Below, in pieces: positions 17,544 to 26,690 of a DNA stretch of 64,000 nucleotides (position 1 is the stretch's first letter; the number at the start of each line of letters is the position of its first letter). The notes beneath the pieces were generated by a model. The model was not told the DNA's origin. It saw only the letters and a program-made list of their open reading frames with translations, and made no database searches. Source of the DNA: Alloalcanivorax gelatiniphagus (GTDB lineage: Bacteria > Pseudomonadota > Gammaproteobacteria > Pseudomonadales > Alcanivoracaceae); NCBI RefSeq assembly GCF_005938655.1, contig NZ_VCQT01000045.1, positions 62,001-126,000 of the forward strand, read 5' to 3'. The position numbers and the translations under genes are program-made.

Positions 17544-18905
17544 GCAAGGATCGCGCAACCACCTGATAAAGCTGCGGTTTTTTCCAGAAAACCTGAGGCT
17601 GTACTGGCCGCCATGGACCAATACGGCACGGTCGACGCAAAAGGTCTTTACCTGCATTGGCATGATCTGCGGCGCCGGCTGCCCGCCTCGGTGGACAAGG
17701 AGGCGTCCTGGGTGGCGATCAAGATGGCGCGCCAGAGTCTGCTCAAACCGGTGAGTCTGAGCGCGGCGGACGGGCGACCGTTTCAATTCTGCACCCCCGA
17801 CGCCATGGCCGGCACGCTACATGCCATCGATCGGCTTTGCGCGCCGTCGCTGAGGGAGGGCGGGTTCGATCTGTCCAGCCATGGCCAGCGTGAGCAGTAC
17901 CTGGTGGAAACCCTGATGATGGAGGAGGCGATTTCCAGCGCCCAGTTGGAGGGGGCCGCCACCACCCGTCAGGTGGCGCGGGATATGTTGATCCGCGAGC
18001 GTTCGCCCCGCACCGAGGATGAGCGCATGGTGTTCAATAACTACCTGCTGATGAAAGAGGCCAAACGGGCCCGCGACGAACCCCTGGATCTGGCGTTGAT
18101 GTTCCGCTTCCATGAACTGGCCACCCACGGGACGGTTCAGGCCGGGGTGGTGCCCGGCGAGCCGCGTCAGAACGACGACGTGGTGGTTGATCGGGATGGC
18201 GACGTGGCCCACCAACCGCCGCCGGCGTATCAGCTCCCCGCCCGGCTCAAGGCAGTGTGTCGCTTCGCCAATGAACAGCATGATGGCCGTGAAGGGCGTG
18301 CCTTTATTCACCCTGCGGTGAAAGCGATCATCCTGCATTTCATGGTCGGCTATGAGCACCCGTTCGTGGACGGCAACGGCCGTACCGCCCGGGCATTGTT
18401 CTATTGGTACATGTTGAAAACCGGCTATTGGCCGTTCGAGTACATCTCCATCAGTGCCTTGCTCAAGGATGCGCCGATTCAGTATGGAGAGGCCTATCTG
18501 TTCACCGAAACGGACGACAATGACCTGACCTATTTCGTGGTCTATCAACTGCGGGTCATTCAGCGGGCCATGGACGCTTTTCTGGAGTATGTGCGGACCA
18601 GACGGCGGGAGTATCTGGAGCTGATGGACTGGCTGGCGGACATGGGCATCGGGCGCCGCCTGAACCATCGCCAGGGCATGTTGTTACGGCAGGCACTGAA
18701 GAATCCGGGGGTGGGCTACACCGCCAAGGAGGTAAAGAACCTGTTCGACGTGTCGGAGAACACGGCCCGCGCGGACCTGCGCGTTCTGGAGGAGCTGGAG
18801 GTTCTGGTGCCGCACAAGGTCGGCAAGACGGTGGAATTCCTGGCGCGGGCGGACGCCGCGGAGCGGCTGAAGCGCGGGCTCAAGGCAAGCCGCCGGCGCC
18901 GCTGA
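17541..18905 (+). CDS. Fic-family AMP-transferase with self-inhibitory motif and winged helix
   Basis: A 454-residue protein. The Fic motif HPFVDGNGRTAR (residues 273-284) contains catalytic His273 and the anion-binding GNGR. An inhibitory helix motif SAQLEG (133-138, form SxxxEG) sits N-terminal to the Fic core, as in intramolecularly inhibited (class II) Fic proteins. The C-terminus (LLRQALKNPG, AKEVKNLFDVSENTARADLR) is a winged helix-turn-helix. It probably AMPylates a protein hydroxyl when de-inhibited; the target is unknown. I chose the ATG at 17541, with TTGAG six bases upstream; a TTG two codons earlier is possible. It lies between housekeeping genes, convergent with a DUF2780 gene. 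Confidence 0.9.
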   Translation: MARIAQPPDKAAVFSRKPEAVLAAMDQYGTVDAKGLYLHWHDLRRRLPASVDKEASWVAIKMARQSLLKPVSLSAADGRPFQFCTPDAMAGTLHAIDRLCAPSLREGGFDLSSHGQREQYLVETLMMEEAISSAQLEGAATTRQVARDMLIRERSPRTEDERMVFNNYLLMKEAKRARDEPLDLALMFRFHELATHGTVQAGVVPGEPRQNDDVVVDRDGDVAHQPPPAYQLPARLKAVCRFANEQHDGREGRAFIHPAVKAIILHFMVGYEHPFVDGNGRTARALFYWYMLKTGYWPFEYISISALLKDAPIQYGEAYLFTETDDNDLTYFVVYQLRVIQRAMDAFLEYVRTRRREYLELMDWLADMGIGRRLNHRQGMLLRQALKNPGVGYTAKEVKNLFDVSENTARADLRVLEELEVLVPHKVGKTVEFLARADAAERLKRGLKASRRRR

Positions 18906-18925
18906 GGGCGTCGGCGGCGTCAGGC

Positions 18926-19501
18926 TCAGGTGGCCGGGGCCCAGAGGTTCTGGAGGGCGCCGATCACCGGGCTGGCCACGCCCTGGTTGCCCAGGAACTG
19001 GGTGATGATCGGCGTGAACTGGCCGATCATTTCCGGGCTCAGGCCCATGGCGCTGAAGGCCTGCTGCACGCCGGCCAGGGTTTTCACGTTGCCGAGCACG
19101 CCGCTCAGCATGCCGCCGTTGGCGCCTTGCTCGCCGCCGCCCAGCAGGCCGCCGAGGCCGGACACCTGGCTGGTAATGCCGCCGAACTGGTCGCCGGACA
19201 GCTGGGATTTGGCCAGGGAGAACAGGGCGGCGCTGCCACCGGCGGCCTGTTGTTTGGACACGCCGAGCTGGCTGGACAGGTCGTTCACCATGGTGGCGGT
19301 GTCGCCGGCCAGTTTCCAGTCACCGGTGGCGCCGTCGATCGCCTGCTGGGATTGGCTGGTGGCGTCGTTGGCTTTCTTCTGTGCCTGATCCACCGCGTTG
19401 TTGGCGGAGTCCATGGCGCCTTTCAGGCTGAAGGCCTGAACCGGCTGGGTGATCGCGGCCGCCAGGGCCGCCACGGCAATGCCTTTCATGAAGCGTTTCA
19501 T
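18926..19501 (-). CDS. DUF2780 (VcgC/VcgE-like) exported protein
   Basis: A 191-residue protein with a signal peptide (MKRFMKGIAVAALAAAITQP, cleavage near AFS). A Gln/Ala/Asp-rich segment follows, then the DUF2780-type helical domain (LSSQLGVSKQQAAGGSAALF ... FLGNQGVASPVIGALQNLW). Function is unknown. The start at 19501 is preferred because CAGGA sits six bases before it; an ATG two codons upstream and a much longer ORF lack support. It converges on fic with a 20-bp gap. Confidence 0.8.
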   Translation of the reverse strand: MKRFMKGIAVAALAAAITQPVQAFSLKGAMDSANNAVDQAQKKANDATSQSQQAIDGATGDWKLAGDTATMVNDLSSQLGVSKQQAAGGSAALFSLAKSQLSGDQFGGITSQVSGLGGLLGGGEQGANGGMLSGVLGNVKTLAGVQQAFSAMGLSPEMIGQFTPIITQFLGNQGVASPVIGALQNLWAPAT

Positions 19502-19728
19502 CGTCATTCCTGTTTCCGTTTTCTCGTCCATAATGCCCGTGGCGACATCGCCCCACGGGAAGCCGTCACCCGACGCCGGGGGCGCCGCCGGTGACCGGGG
19601 GGCGAGTTTAAACCAGTTCGCCGCCGGGTGCCGGACGCGACTCGCAAAACCGGCGGCGCCCATGCCGCCGGCGCCGGTGATCTGCTACTCTACGCCGGTT
19701 CGATGCCATCCACCTTCAGGAGACACCC

Positions 19729-20244
19729 TTGCGCTGGAACGAAGCGGAGATCGACGCGCGCCTGGCCGCCATGGCCGAGCAGCTCGCGGACGAATATGGC
19801 GAGGCGCCGCCGGCGCTGGTGGGCATTCAGTCCGGCGGGGCCTGGGTGGCGGAGGCGCTTAATGCCCGGCTGGCATCGCCGGCGCCGCTGGGCTCCCTGG
19901 ACGTGAGCTTCTACCGGGATGACTTCGACACCCGCGGGCTCAAGCGCACCGTGAAGCCCTCGGACCTGCCGTTCGAGGTGGATGGCGCCCATCTGCTGCT
20001 GGTGGACGACGTGTTGATGACCGGGCGCACCATTCGGGCCGCCATGAACGAACTGTTCGATTATGGCCGGCCGGCCTCGATCCGCCTGGCGGTGTTGTTT
20101 GATATCGGTCACAGAGAGTTACCGATTCGCCCGGATATTTGCGGGGAAACTTTGGCATTGCCGCCCCATCAACGGGTAGAATTACGCGGGCCCGCGCCTC
20201 TGGTCGCGGAGGTGATAGAGATCCCCGTAAAGGCTGACGAATGA
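19729..20244 (+). CDS. pyrR: PyrR bifunctional pyr regulator / uracil phosphoribosyltransferase
   Basis: A 171-residue type I PRTase. The PRPP-binding loop is [18 protein letters not shown], with [10 protein letters not shown] and DVSFYRDDF ahead of it. It starts at a TTG (19729) with AGGAG six bases upstream. It overlaps pyrB by four bases (ATGA). In Gram-negatives such PyrR proteins may act as UPRTase or as regulators; I did not recognise a PyrR-binding attenuator in the ~225 bp upstream, only GC-rich inverted repeats around 19650. Confidence 0.93.
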   Translation: MRWNEAEIDARLAAMAEQLADEYGEAPPALVGIQSGGAWVAEALNARLASPAPLGSLDVSFYRDDFDTRGLKRTVKPSDLPFEVDGAHLLLVDDVLMTGRTIRAAMNELFDYGRPASIRLAVLFDIGHRELPIRPDICGETLALPPHQRVELRGPAPLVAEVIEIPVKADE

Positions 20245-21254
20245 CGCTTGCGCCGCCGCCCTCCTCCCGCGTGCAGCTCACCGATGACGGAAAGCTGCGA
20301 CATTTTCTTTCCGTCGAACATCTCTCCCGTTCCCTGCTGGAAGACATGCTGGACACCGCCGCCAGTTTCGTCGACGTGGGCGGGCGCGCCATCAAGAAGG
20401 TGCCCCTGCTGCGCGGCAAGACGGTGGTGAACCTGTTCTTCGAATCCAGCACGCGCACGCGCAGCACCTTCGAACTGGCCGCCAAGCGGCTCAGCGCCGA
20501 CGTGCTCAACCTGGATATTTCCAAGTCCGCCACCAGCAAGGGCGAAACCCTGCTGGACACCCTGCGCAACCTGGAAGCCATGGCCGCCGACATGTTCGTG
20601 GTGCGCCACCAGGATTCCGGGGCGCCGTTCTTCATCGCCAACGAGGTGACCCCCGGTGTGGCGGTGATCAACGCCGGTGACGGGCGCCACGCGCACCCCA
20701 CCCAGGCGATGCTGGACATGTACACCATCCGCCACTACAAGGGCGGCTTCGACGGCCTGCGGGTGGCCATCGTCGGTGATGTGCTGCACTCCCGGGTGGC
20801 CCGCTCGCAGATTCACGCGCTCAATATTCTCGGTGCCGAGGAAGTGCGCCTGATCGGCCCGCGCACCCTGCTGCCGGTGGCCGCGGAAAGCCTCGGCGTG
20901 ACCGTGTTCAACGACATGGCCCAGGGCCTGCGGGACGTGGACGTGGTGATCATGCTGCGTCTGCAGAAGGAGCGCATGGACTCCGCCTTCCTGCCCAGCG
21001 AGGCGGAGTTCTTCCGCCTGTATGGCCTGAACAACGAAAAACTGCGCCACGCCAAACCGGATGCCATCGTTATGCACCCGGGGCCGATCAACCGGGGCGT
21101 GGAAATCGCCTCCGAGGTGGCCGACGGCCCGCGCTCGGTGATTCTCAACCAGGTGACCTTCGGCATCGCCGTGCGCATGGCGGTGATGTCCATGGCCATC
21201 AGCGGCCAGGAAAGCAGCCAGAACCCGGAGCAGGGAGAAGACCATGGCCGCTAA
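20241..21254 (+). CDS. pyrB: Aspartate carbamoyltransferase, catalytic chain
   Basis: A 337-residue transcarbamoylase for the second step of pyrimidine synthesis. The carbamoyl-phosphate motif is [28 protein letters not shown] and [11 protein letters not shown] are also present. The N-terminus is longer than that of the E. coli chain, as in the Pseudomonas enzyme that forms a dodecamer with PyrC'. It overlaps pyrR (ATGA) and pyrC' (11 bp). No pyrI regulatory chain is present. Confidence 0.96.
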   Translation: MTLAPPPSSRVQLTDDGKLRHFLSVEHLSRSLLEDMLDTAASFVDVGGRAIKKVPLLRGKTVVNLFFESSTRTRSTFELAAKRLSADVLNLDISKSATSKGETLLDTLRNLEAMAADMFVVRHQDSGAPFFIANEVTPGVAVINAGDGRHAHPTQAMLDMYTIRHYKGGFDGLRVAIVGDVLHSRVARSQIHALNILGAEEVRLIGPRTLLPVAAESLGVTVFNDMAQGLRDVDVVIMLRLQKERMDSAFLPSEAEFFRLYGLNNEKLRHAKPDAIVMHPGPINRGVEIASEVADGPRSVILNQVTFGIAVRMAVMSMAISGQESSQNPEQGEDHGR

Positions 21255-22524
21255 GGCGCATCTGCTGATTCGCAAGGGCCGGGTGATCGACCCGGCTTCC
21301 GGCCGCGATGAGGTGGCGGACCTGCTGGTGGAAGACGGCCGTCTGGTGCGCATCGGCGCCAGCCTGGACGCCCCCGGCGCGGAGATCGTGGAGGCCGAGG
21401 GCCTGTGGGTAATCCCCGGCCTGGTGGACGCCTGCGTGCACCTGTCGCTGCCGGACAGCGGCCGCGCCGGTGACGTGACCTCGGAAACCCGCGCCGCCGC
21501 CGCCGGCGGCATTACCCACCTGGCCGCCCAGCCGGACTGCGGCCCGGTGGATTCCACCGCCGTGGTGCGGCTGATCCGCGAACAGGCCGGCCAGGCCGGA
21601 TTTGCCCGGGTGCTGCCGGTGGCCGCCCTGACCCAGCATCTGGATGGCGTGCAACTGGCCGAGATGGCCACCCTGGCCCGGGCCGGCTGCATCGCCGTGG
21701 GCCAGGCCGGCGCGCCGGTGGCCGACGCCCTGGTGCTCAAGCGCGGCCTGGAATACGCGGCCACCTTTGATCTGCCGGTGATGTTCCGGCCCCAGGACGC
21801 GGCCCTGGCCGCCGGTGGCTGCGCCCACGACGGCCCGGTGGCCACCCGTCTGGGCCTGCCCGGCATTCCGGCGGTGGCGGAATCCGTGGAGCTGGCCCGG
21901 GACCTGCTGCTGGTGGAGGCCACCGGCGTGCGCGCCCACTTCCAGCAGATCTCCAGCCGCGAATCCCTGCCGCTGCTGCGCGCCGCCAAGGCCCGCGGGC
22001 TGCCGGTCACCGCCGATGTGAGCATTCACCATCTGCTGCTGGACGAGTCCGCCCTGGAAGGCTTCGACAGCCACTGCCACGTAATCCCGCCGCTGCGCGG
22101 CGCCGCCGACCGGGAAGCCCTGCTGGCGGCGGTGGCCGACGGCACCATCGACGCGGTGTGCTCCCAGCACCAGCCCTCCGGCTCGTTCAGCAAGACCGCT
22201 CCGTTCCCGGCCACCCGGCCGGGCATCTCCGGCCTGGACACCCTGCTGCCGCTGGTGCTCAAGCTGGTGGAAGATGGCGCCCTGCCGTTGCACCGCGCGC
22301 TGGAGGCGGTCACCGCCGCGCCGGCCCGCTGCCTGGGCATCCAGGCCGGCCATCTGGAGCCGGGCCGGCCGGCCAGCCTGTGCGTGCTGGCGGCGGGCGA
22401 GAGCCGCACCCTGTCCAGCCACTGGCTGTCCGCCGGCCGCAACTCCCCCTGGCTGCACAGCCGCCTGCCCGGCGCGGTGAAACTCACCGTCTGCCAGGGC
22501 AAGGTCAGCTGGCTGAGCGACTGA
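21244..22524 (+). CDS. pyrC': PyrC', inactive dihydroorotase homologue, ATCase partner
   Basis: A 426-residue amidohydrolase-fold protein of class I dihydroorotase type. The metal motif expected as DxHxHxR reads D62-A-C64-V-H66-L-S68, so the first metal His and the substrate Arg are lost. The carboxylated Lys region is also unrecognisable ([12 protein letters not shown] in place of a His-containing segment). In Pseudomonas the pyrC' product is catalytically dead but needed to assemble active aspartate transcarbamoylase; overlap with pyrB fits that role. A functional dihydroorotase must lie elsewhere. Confidence 0.9.
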   Translation: MAAKAHLLIRKGRVIDPASGRDEVADLLVEDGRLVRIGASLDAPGAEIVEAEGLWVIPGLVDACVHLSLPDSGRAGDVTSETRAAAAGGITHLAAQPDCGPVDSTAVVRLIREQAGQAGFARVLPVAALTQHLDGVQLAEMATLARAGCIAVGQAGAPVADALVLKRGLEYAATFDLPVMFRPQDAALAAGGCAHDGPVATRLGLPGIPAVAESVELARDLLLVEATGVRAHFQQISSRESLPLLRAAKARGLPVTADVSIHHLLLDESALEGFDSHCHVIPPLRGAADREALLAAVADGTIDAVCSQHQPSGSFSKTAPFPATRPGISGLDTLLPLVLKLVEDGALPLHRALEAVTAAPARCLGIQAGHLEPGRPASLCVLAAGESRTLSSHWLSAGRNSPWLHSRLPGAVKLTVCQGKVSWLSD

Positions 22525-22557
22525 GGGCCGCCGGCCCTCAATGGAGACGCCGGTTGC

Positions 22558-23130
22558 TCAGTGAAGCTGGAACACCTGACCGCGCAGGGTCTCCGGCTGC
22601 AGCACCCCGGGGGCGAACTGCAATTTGCCGTTCCGGTCCCGGAAGATCGTCGCCGGGGTGCCACGGATGCCGAACTCCCGCATCAGCGCGTTGTTCTCCC
22701 TGAGCTGACGGCCCACCGCCTCGGGCACCGGGTCCAGCGGCTTCAATTCGCCTTTCTCGCCCTGCGCCAGCGCCGCCGCCGGGTCGTCCGCGGCCAGCAC
22801 CGCCGCCCCTTCCCCGTAGCTGCCCGGGCGTAGCACCGCCACCACCACATGGCGCACCTGGGTGCGGTTGTCCGGGTCCGCCAGCAGCGGTCGCATGTCG
22901 CGCCACTGGCGCTCGCAATAGGGGCATTTCAGGTCGGTGAAGGTGTACACCACCCGGTCCGGGTCCTCGGCGCCCTCCGCCACCCAGTGGCTCTGTTCCA
23001 GCACGTCGAAGATTTTTTGCTCCAGCGCCGCCCGCTCAGCGGGCGTTTCGTCCTGCGCCTGGGCCAGGCCGGTGCCCAGCAGGGCGATCAGCAACACCTT
23101 GAGGGCGTAATAAAAACGGGATAATGGCAC
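22558..23130 (-). CDS. DsbC/DsbG-like periplasmic thiol:disulfide isomerase
   Basis: A 190-residue exported protein: a signal peptide (FYYALKVLLIALLGTGLAQA), then a thioredoxin fold with active site TDLKCPYCERQW and the cis-Pro loop IRGTPATIF. It is shorter than E. coli DsbC/DsbG and lacks an obvious N-terminal dimerisation domain. It starts three bases after the stop of the upstream TlpA-like gene, so they form an operon that probably maintains periplasmic thiols. Confidence 0.85.
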   Translation of the reverse strand: MPLSRFYYALKVLLIALLGTGLAQAQDETPAERAALEQKIFDVLEQSHWVAEGAEDPDRVVYTFTDLKCPYCERQWRDMRPLLADPDNRTQVRHVVVAVLRPGSYGEGAAVLAADDPAAALAQGEKGELKPLDPVPEAVGRQLRENNALMREFGIRGTPATIFRDRNGKLQFAPGVLQPETLRGQVFQLH

Positions 23131-23133
23131 GGT

Positions 23134-23949
23134 TTACTCCTGGTCGGATGGAAGATGGGAACTTAGAAAGTGGCGCAGGCTGGCCGCCGACAGCGGGCCC
23201 AGGTGGCTGTTCACCACCCGGCCCCGGGGGTCCACCAGCAGCGTGGTCGGCAGGCCGCCGCCCAGGTCTCGGCCCAGATCCCGGTGGGGGTCCAGCAAAA
23301 CCCGTTCCAGCCGCAGCCCCTCGGCGCTCAGATAGCGGCGCACGGTGTCCGCGCCTTCGCCCTGGTTGGCGTACAGGAAACGTACCGCCGGGTAATCCCG
23401 CTGGCCCTGCTCCAGCACCGGCATTTCCCGGCGGCAGGGCGGGCACCAGCTGGCCCACAGATTGATCAGCGTCAGGCGGCCGCCGGTGGCCTCCGCCAGG
23501 GTCACCGGGGTGCCGCCCAGGGCATACAGCGTGACGTCGGGCAGCGGCGCGTCGCCGGCGCGCAGGGGTTTCAGGGCCAGCGTGACCAGCAGCGTCACCA
23601 CCGCCCCGGCCACCGCGATCCGTCCGGCCTCGGGTAGCGCCTTGCCATGACCGCGCCAGCGGGCCAGGGCCAGCCCCAGCAGCGCCCCCAGGGCCGCCCC
23701 CGGCCACCAGAACCCGCCGTCGCGGATGTCCAGCATGGCCAGCGGCCCGCTGTACTGATCCAGGTAGCGGAGCACGAACGCCAAGCGGGCGCCGATCAGC
23801 CCGCTGAACAGCATCCAGCTGAGCACCGGCTCGGCGTCCGGCCGGGCCCGGCGGCGCCAGGCGGCCAGGGCCCAGGCGGCGATCACGCCGGCCAGCCAGG
23901 GTAGCAGGGCCAGGGGCAGGGCCAGCGGGCCCAGGTTCAAGGCGGTCAT
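23134..23949 (-). CDS. Membrane-anchored TlpA-type thioredoxin with Lgt-like N-terminal domain
   Basis: A 271-residue protein. The first ~140 residues hold about four membrane segments, with a stretch (SGLIGARLAFVLRYLDQYSG, then DIRDGGFWWPGAALGALLG) resembling prolipoprotein diacylglyceryl transferase. The last ~130 residues are a TlpA/ResA thioredoxin domain with WASWCPPCRREMPV and a cis-Pro in GLPTTLLVD. It probably delivers electrons to periplasmic disulfides, with the following DsbC-like protein as partner. I chose the ATG at 23949; an ATG 15 codons upstream falls in a tandem repeat. The Lgt-like part lacks the full set of Lgt catalytic residues as far as I can see. Confidence 0.82.
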   Translation of the reverse strand: MTALNLGPLALPLALLPWLAGVIAAWALAAWRRRARPDAEPVLSWMLFSGLIGARLAFVLRYLDQYSGPLAMLDIRDGGFWWPGAALGALLGLALARWRGHGKALPEAGRIAVAGAVVTLLVTLALKPLRAGDAPLPDVTLYALGGTPVTLAEATGGRLTLINLWASWCPPCRREMPVLEQGQRDYPAVRFLYANQGEGADTVRRYLSAEGLRLERVLLDPHRDLGRDLGGGLPTTLLVDPRGRVVNSHLGPLSAASLRHFLSSHLPSDQE

Positions 23950-23968
23950 CAGGGTCGGTTCTCTCCTC

Positions 23969-24001
23969 GCATTGGCCTTGCATTGGCCTTGCATCGGCTT
24001 C
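23969..24001. repeat. 11-bp tandem repeat, three units, 5' of the TlpA-like gene
   Basis: Units GCATTGGCCTT (23969-23979), GCATTGGCCTT (23980-23990) and GCATCGGCTTC (23991-24001). They lie 20 bp upstream of the start of the TlpA-like gene, on its 5' side. Confidence 0.8.
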
Positions 24002-24127
24002 GTATCGCGCGGGCCCGTCGATGGTGTGGCCAGAGCGGTTGTTCGGGACAGGCTGGCCGCCGATGATTAACGCCGGGTTAATTCTGGCGCCCCAGGGTGG
24101 CGGCAACGGTGAACGGCGGGAGCAAGC

Positions 24128-24790
24128 ATGCACATTCTGTTGGTGGAAGACGATGCCCTGCTGGGCGACGGCGTGCAGGCGGGCCTGGAGGTGCACGGTT
24201 TTTCCGTGGCCTGGGTGCCCGACGCCGGCGCCGCCGAGGCGGCGCTGGCCGGCTCCGCCTTTGATCTGGTGATCCTGGATCTGGGGCTGCCGGACCGGGA
24301 CGGCCTCGCCCTGTTGCGCCACTGGCGCCGCCGGGGCCGGGACGAGCCGGTGCTGGTGCTCACCGCCCGGGATGGCGTCGCCCACCGGGTCGCCGGGCTC
24401 AACGCCGGCGCCGACGATTACCTGGAAAAACCCTTTGATCTGGACGAGCTGGTGGCCCGGGTCCACGCCCTGTTGCGCCGGGCGGAGGGCCGCGCCGCGC
24501 CGCTGGTGGAGTATGGCCGGCTGCGCTTCGACCCGGCCCGCCAACAGGTCTGGCTGGATCAACGGGAAATGGCCCTGACGCGCCGGGAGCGGGCCCTGCT
24601 CCAGGCGCTGCTCGGCGCCCGCGGGCGGGTGCTGACCGCCGACGAACTGGCCGACCGGGTCTACGGCTGGACCGAGAGCGTGGAGAGCAATGCCCTGGCG
24701 GTGCACATCCACAGCCTGCGCCGCAAGTTCGGCGAGGGGCTGATCGAGACCGTGCGTGGCGAGGGCTACCGTCTGGGGGCCCCGCCGTGA
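24128..24790 (+). CDS. OmpR/PhoB-type response regulator
   Basis: A 220-residue regulator. The receiver domain has acidic residues at ILLVEDDAL, phospho-acceptor Asp51 in VILDLGLPDRDG, a Thr in LVLTARDG and Lys in YLEKPFDLDEL. The C-terminal winged helix (LTRRERALLQALLGARGRVL, SNALAVHIHSLRRKFG, VRGEGYRLG) is of the QseB/PmrA branch. It overlaps the kinase gene by four bases (ATGA). It is transcribed away from the disulfide operon and may control it; that is inference from position only. Confidence 0.93.
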   Translation: MHILLVEDDALLGDGVQAGLEVHGFSVAWVPDAGAAEAALAGSAFDLVILDLGLPDRDGLALLRHWRRRGRDEPVLVLTARDGVAHRVAGLNAGADDYLEKPFDLDELVARVHALLRRAEGRAAPLVEYGRLRFDPARQQVWLDQREMALTRRERALLQALLGARGRVLTADELADRVYGWTESVESNALAVHIHSLRRKFGEGLIETVRGEGYRLGAPP

Positions 24791-26094
24791 GGCTGGCGCC
24801 CGCCAGTTTGCGTGGCCGCCTGCTGCTGGGGCTGGGCCTGGGGCTGTCGGTGCTGTGGCTGGTGCTGGCGGTGTGGCTGCACCACGAGGTGCGCGACCGG
24901 GTGGCGGCGGTGCTCGACCAGCGGCTGGCGGCGTCGGCGCGCATGGTGGCGTCGCTGGTGGACGCCGGCGCGGCGGTGCCGGCGGCCCTGGCGGAAGGCG
25001 GCCGGCTGCCCCTGCGGGGCATCGCCTGCGAAGTGAGCGGCCTGCGCGGGGAACTGCTGGCCCGCTCCAGCGGGGCCCCGGAGGGCGGCCTGGCGCTGGA
25101 TGGGGATGGCTTTGGCCAGCGCCGTCTGGACGGCGAACTCTGGCGGGTGTTCACGGTGACCCAAGGCGATCTGCGAGTGGCGTCCGCCGAACGCATGGCC
25201 GGGCGCACCGGCTTTATGCATCAGGTGGCGTTGGTGCTGCTGGCGGCCCTGTCCCTCGGGCTGCTGGCCAGCCTGGCCCTGGTCTGGTGGGCGGTGGGCC
25301 GGGCCCTGGGCCCGCTGTCCTCGTTGCGCGACCAGCTCGCCGGCCGCGATGCCGGCGACCGGCGGACGGTGGCCACGCCGCCGGGGGGCGTGGAACTGGA
25401 ACCCATGGTGGCCACGCTCAACCAGGTGCTGGGCCGGGAACGGGAGGCCCTGGATCGGGAGCGTCGGCTCACCGACGACCTGGCCCACGAATTGCGCACA
25501 CCGTTGGCGGCGATTCGTACCCAGCTGCAGGTGGCGCAGCGCACCGAGGGGCCCCGTGCGGAGCACGCCCGGGACGCGGCTCAACAGGCGGCGGAACGGC
25601 TCGGCCACAGCCTGGACCAGTTGCTGGCCCTGGCCCGGGAGCGCAGTGCCCCGGCGGACCGGGCGTCCCTGGACACGGTGCTGGACGGGGTATTGGAGGA
25701 GCTGGCGGGGGCGCTGCGGGAACGCAACCTGAGCGTGCGGCGGCAGGCCCTGGCCGGTGTGCCGGCGGCGCCCGCCGGGCTGGTGCGCATCGTGCTGCGC
25801 AACGTGCTGGAGAACGCGGTGCGGCATAGCCCGGAAGGCGGGGTGATGAGCCTGGCGCCGCTGGACGATGGCCGCGTGGGGCTGTGCATTGATGATCAGG
25901 GGCCCGGCCTGACTCCGGAACAGCGCCGCCGGGCCCTGGAGCGGGGCTGGCGCGGCCATGGCGGTGGCCGTGGCCTGGGGCTGGCCATCGTCACCACCAT
26001 CATGGCGCGTACCGATGGCCGGGTGGCCCTGGACAGGGCGCCGGGCGGCGGCCTGCGGGTGCGGGTCAGCTGGCCGCCGGCGGGTAGCGCTTGA
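24787..26094 (+). CDS. Sensor histidine kinase
   Basis: A 435-residue membrane kinase. TM1 is near residues 12-30 (LLLGLGLGLSVLWLVLAVWL), TM2 near 145-165 (VALVLLAALSLGLLASLALV), with a small periplasmic sensor between. An H-box (DDLAHELRTPLAAI), N-box (NVLENAVRHSPEGG) and G-boxes (IDDQGPGL, GGGRGLGLAIV) follow. It overlaps the response regulator and, at its 3' end, the convergent lipoprotein gene by 29 bp. The signal is unknown. Confidence 0.93.
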   Translation: MRLAPASLRGRLLLGLGLGLSVLWLVLAVWLHHEVRDRVAAVLDQRLAASARMVASLVDAGAAVPAALAEGGRLPLRGIACEVSGLRGELLARSSGAPEGGLALDGDGFGQRRLDGELWRVFTVTQGDLRVASAERMAGRTGFMHQVALVLLAALSLGLLASLALVWWAVGRALGPLSSLRDQLAGRDAGDRRTVATPPGGVELEPMVATLNQVLGREREALDRERRLTDDLAHELRTPLAAIRTQLQVAQRTEGPRAEHARDAAQQAAERLGHSLDQLLALARERSAPADRASLDTVLDGVLEELAGALRERNLSVRRQALAGVPAAPAGLVRIVLRNVLENAVRHSPEGGVMSLAPLDDGRVGLCIDDQGPGLTPEQRRRALERGWRGHGGGRGLGLAIVTTIMARTDGRVALDRAPGGGLRVRVSWPPAGSA

Positions 26095-26590
26095 GCATTT
26101 CCGCCACCATTTTGTCGATGCGCTCCGCGCGCCGCTGGCTGCTTAGTTCCTCGTGGAGGGTGTCGCGGCTGGTGGCCTCCCAGATCACGTCCTTGGTGGT
26201 CCGGTCCACCATCGCCACCTGCAGCTTGTATTCCTTGTAGGTTTCACCCTCCACCGGGGTGCTGGTGGACAGGCCATAGCCATTGCCGAACCAGCCAAAA
26301 CCGAACTGCAGGGTGTTGCCCTGGAATTTTTCCACCGGCACGAACCGGTAGCGCACCAGCAGGTCGGCACCGTCCTTGCCGGCGCTGGTCAGCGGGCGGC
26401 CGGCCAGTTCCCGGCGCAGCGCTTGCTGGACCCGCTGGCCGTCCAGGCTGAGCACCTCTTGGTCGTCCGGCGGCGGGTCGATGGCGTAGCTGCGGTAATC
26501 AGCGAAATCGGTGCCGGCCCGGTGGTCCACCACCACCGGGGACACGCAGCCGGCCAGGGTCACGGCGAGAAACAGGGCAATCCAGCGCAT
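26066..26590 (-). CDS. DUF4136 lipoprotein
   Basis: A 174-residue protein with signal peptide and lipobox (FLAVTLAGC, Cys15), then a DUF4136-type domain (FADYRSYAIDPPP, ADLLVRYRFVPV, EGETYKEYKLQVAMVDRTTK, VIWEATSRDTL). It is probably anchored in the outer membrane. It converges with the sensor kinase and overlaps its last 29 bp. Confidence 0.85.
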   Translation of the reverse strand: MRWIALFLAVTLAGCVSPVVVDHRAGTDFADYRSYAIDPPPDDQEVLSLDGQRVQQALRRELAGRPLTSAGKDGADLLVRYRFVPVEKFQGNTLQFGFGWFGNGYGLSTSTPVEGETYKEYKLQVAMVDRTTKDVIWEATSRDTLHEELSSQRRAERIDKMVAEMLKRYPPAAS

Positions 26591-26690
26591 GGTGATCCTC
26601 CAGAAAAAACAGTGTTTTCAGTATAAGGCGCCCGCTACTGGGGCGCGTCAATGGTGGTGGCCCGCCTTTGCGACCCGCGTCCGCCGCCGC

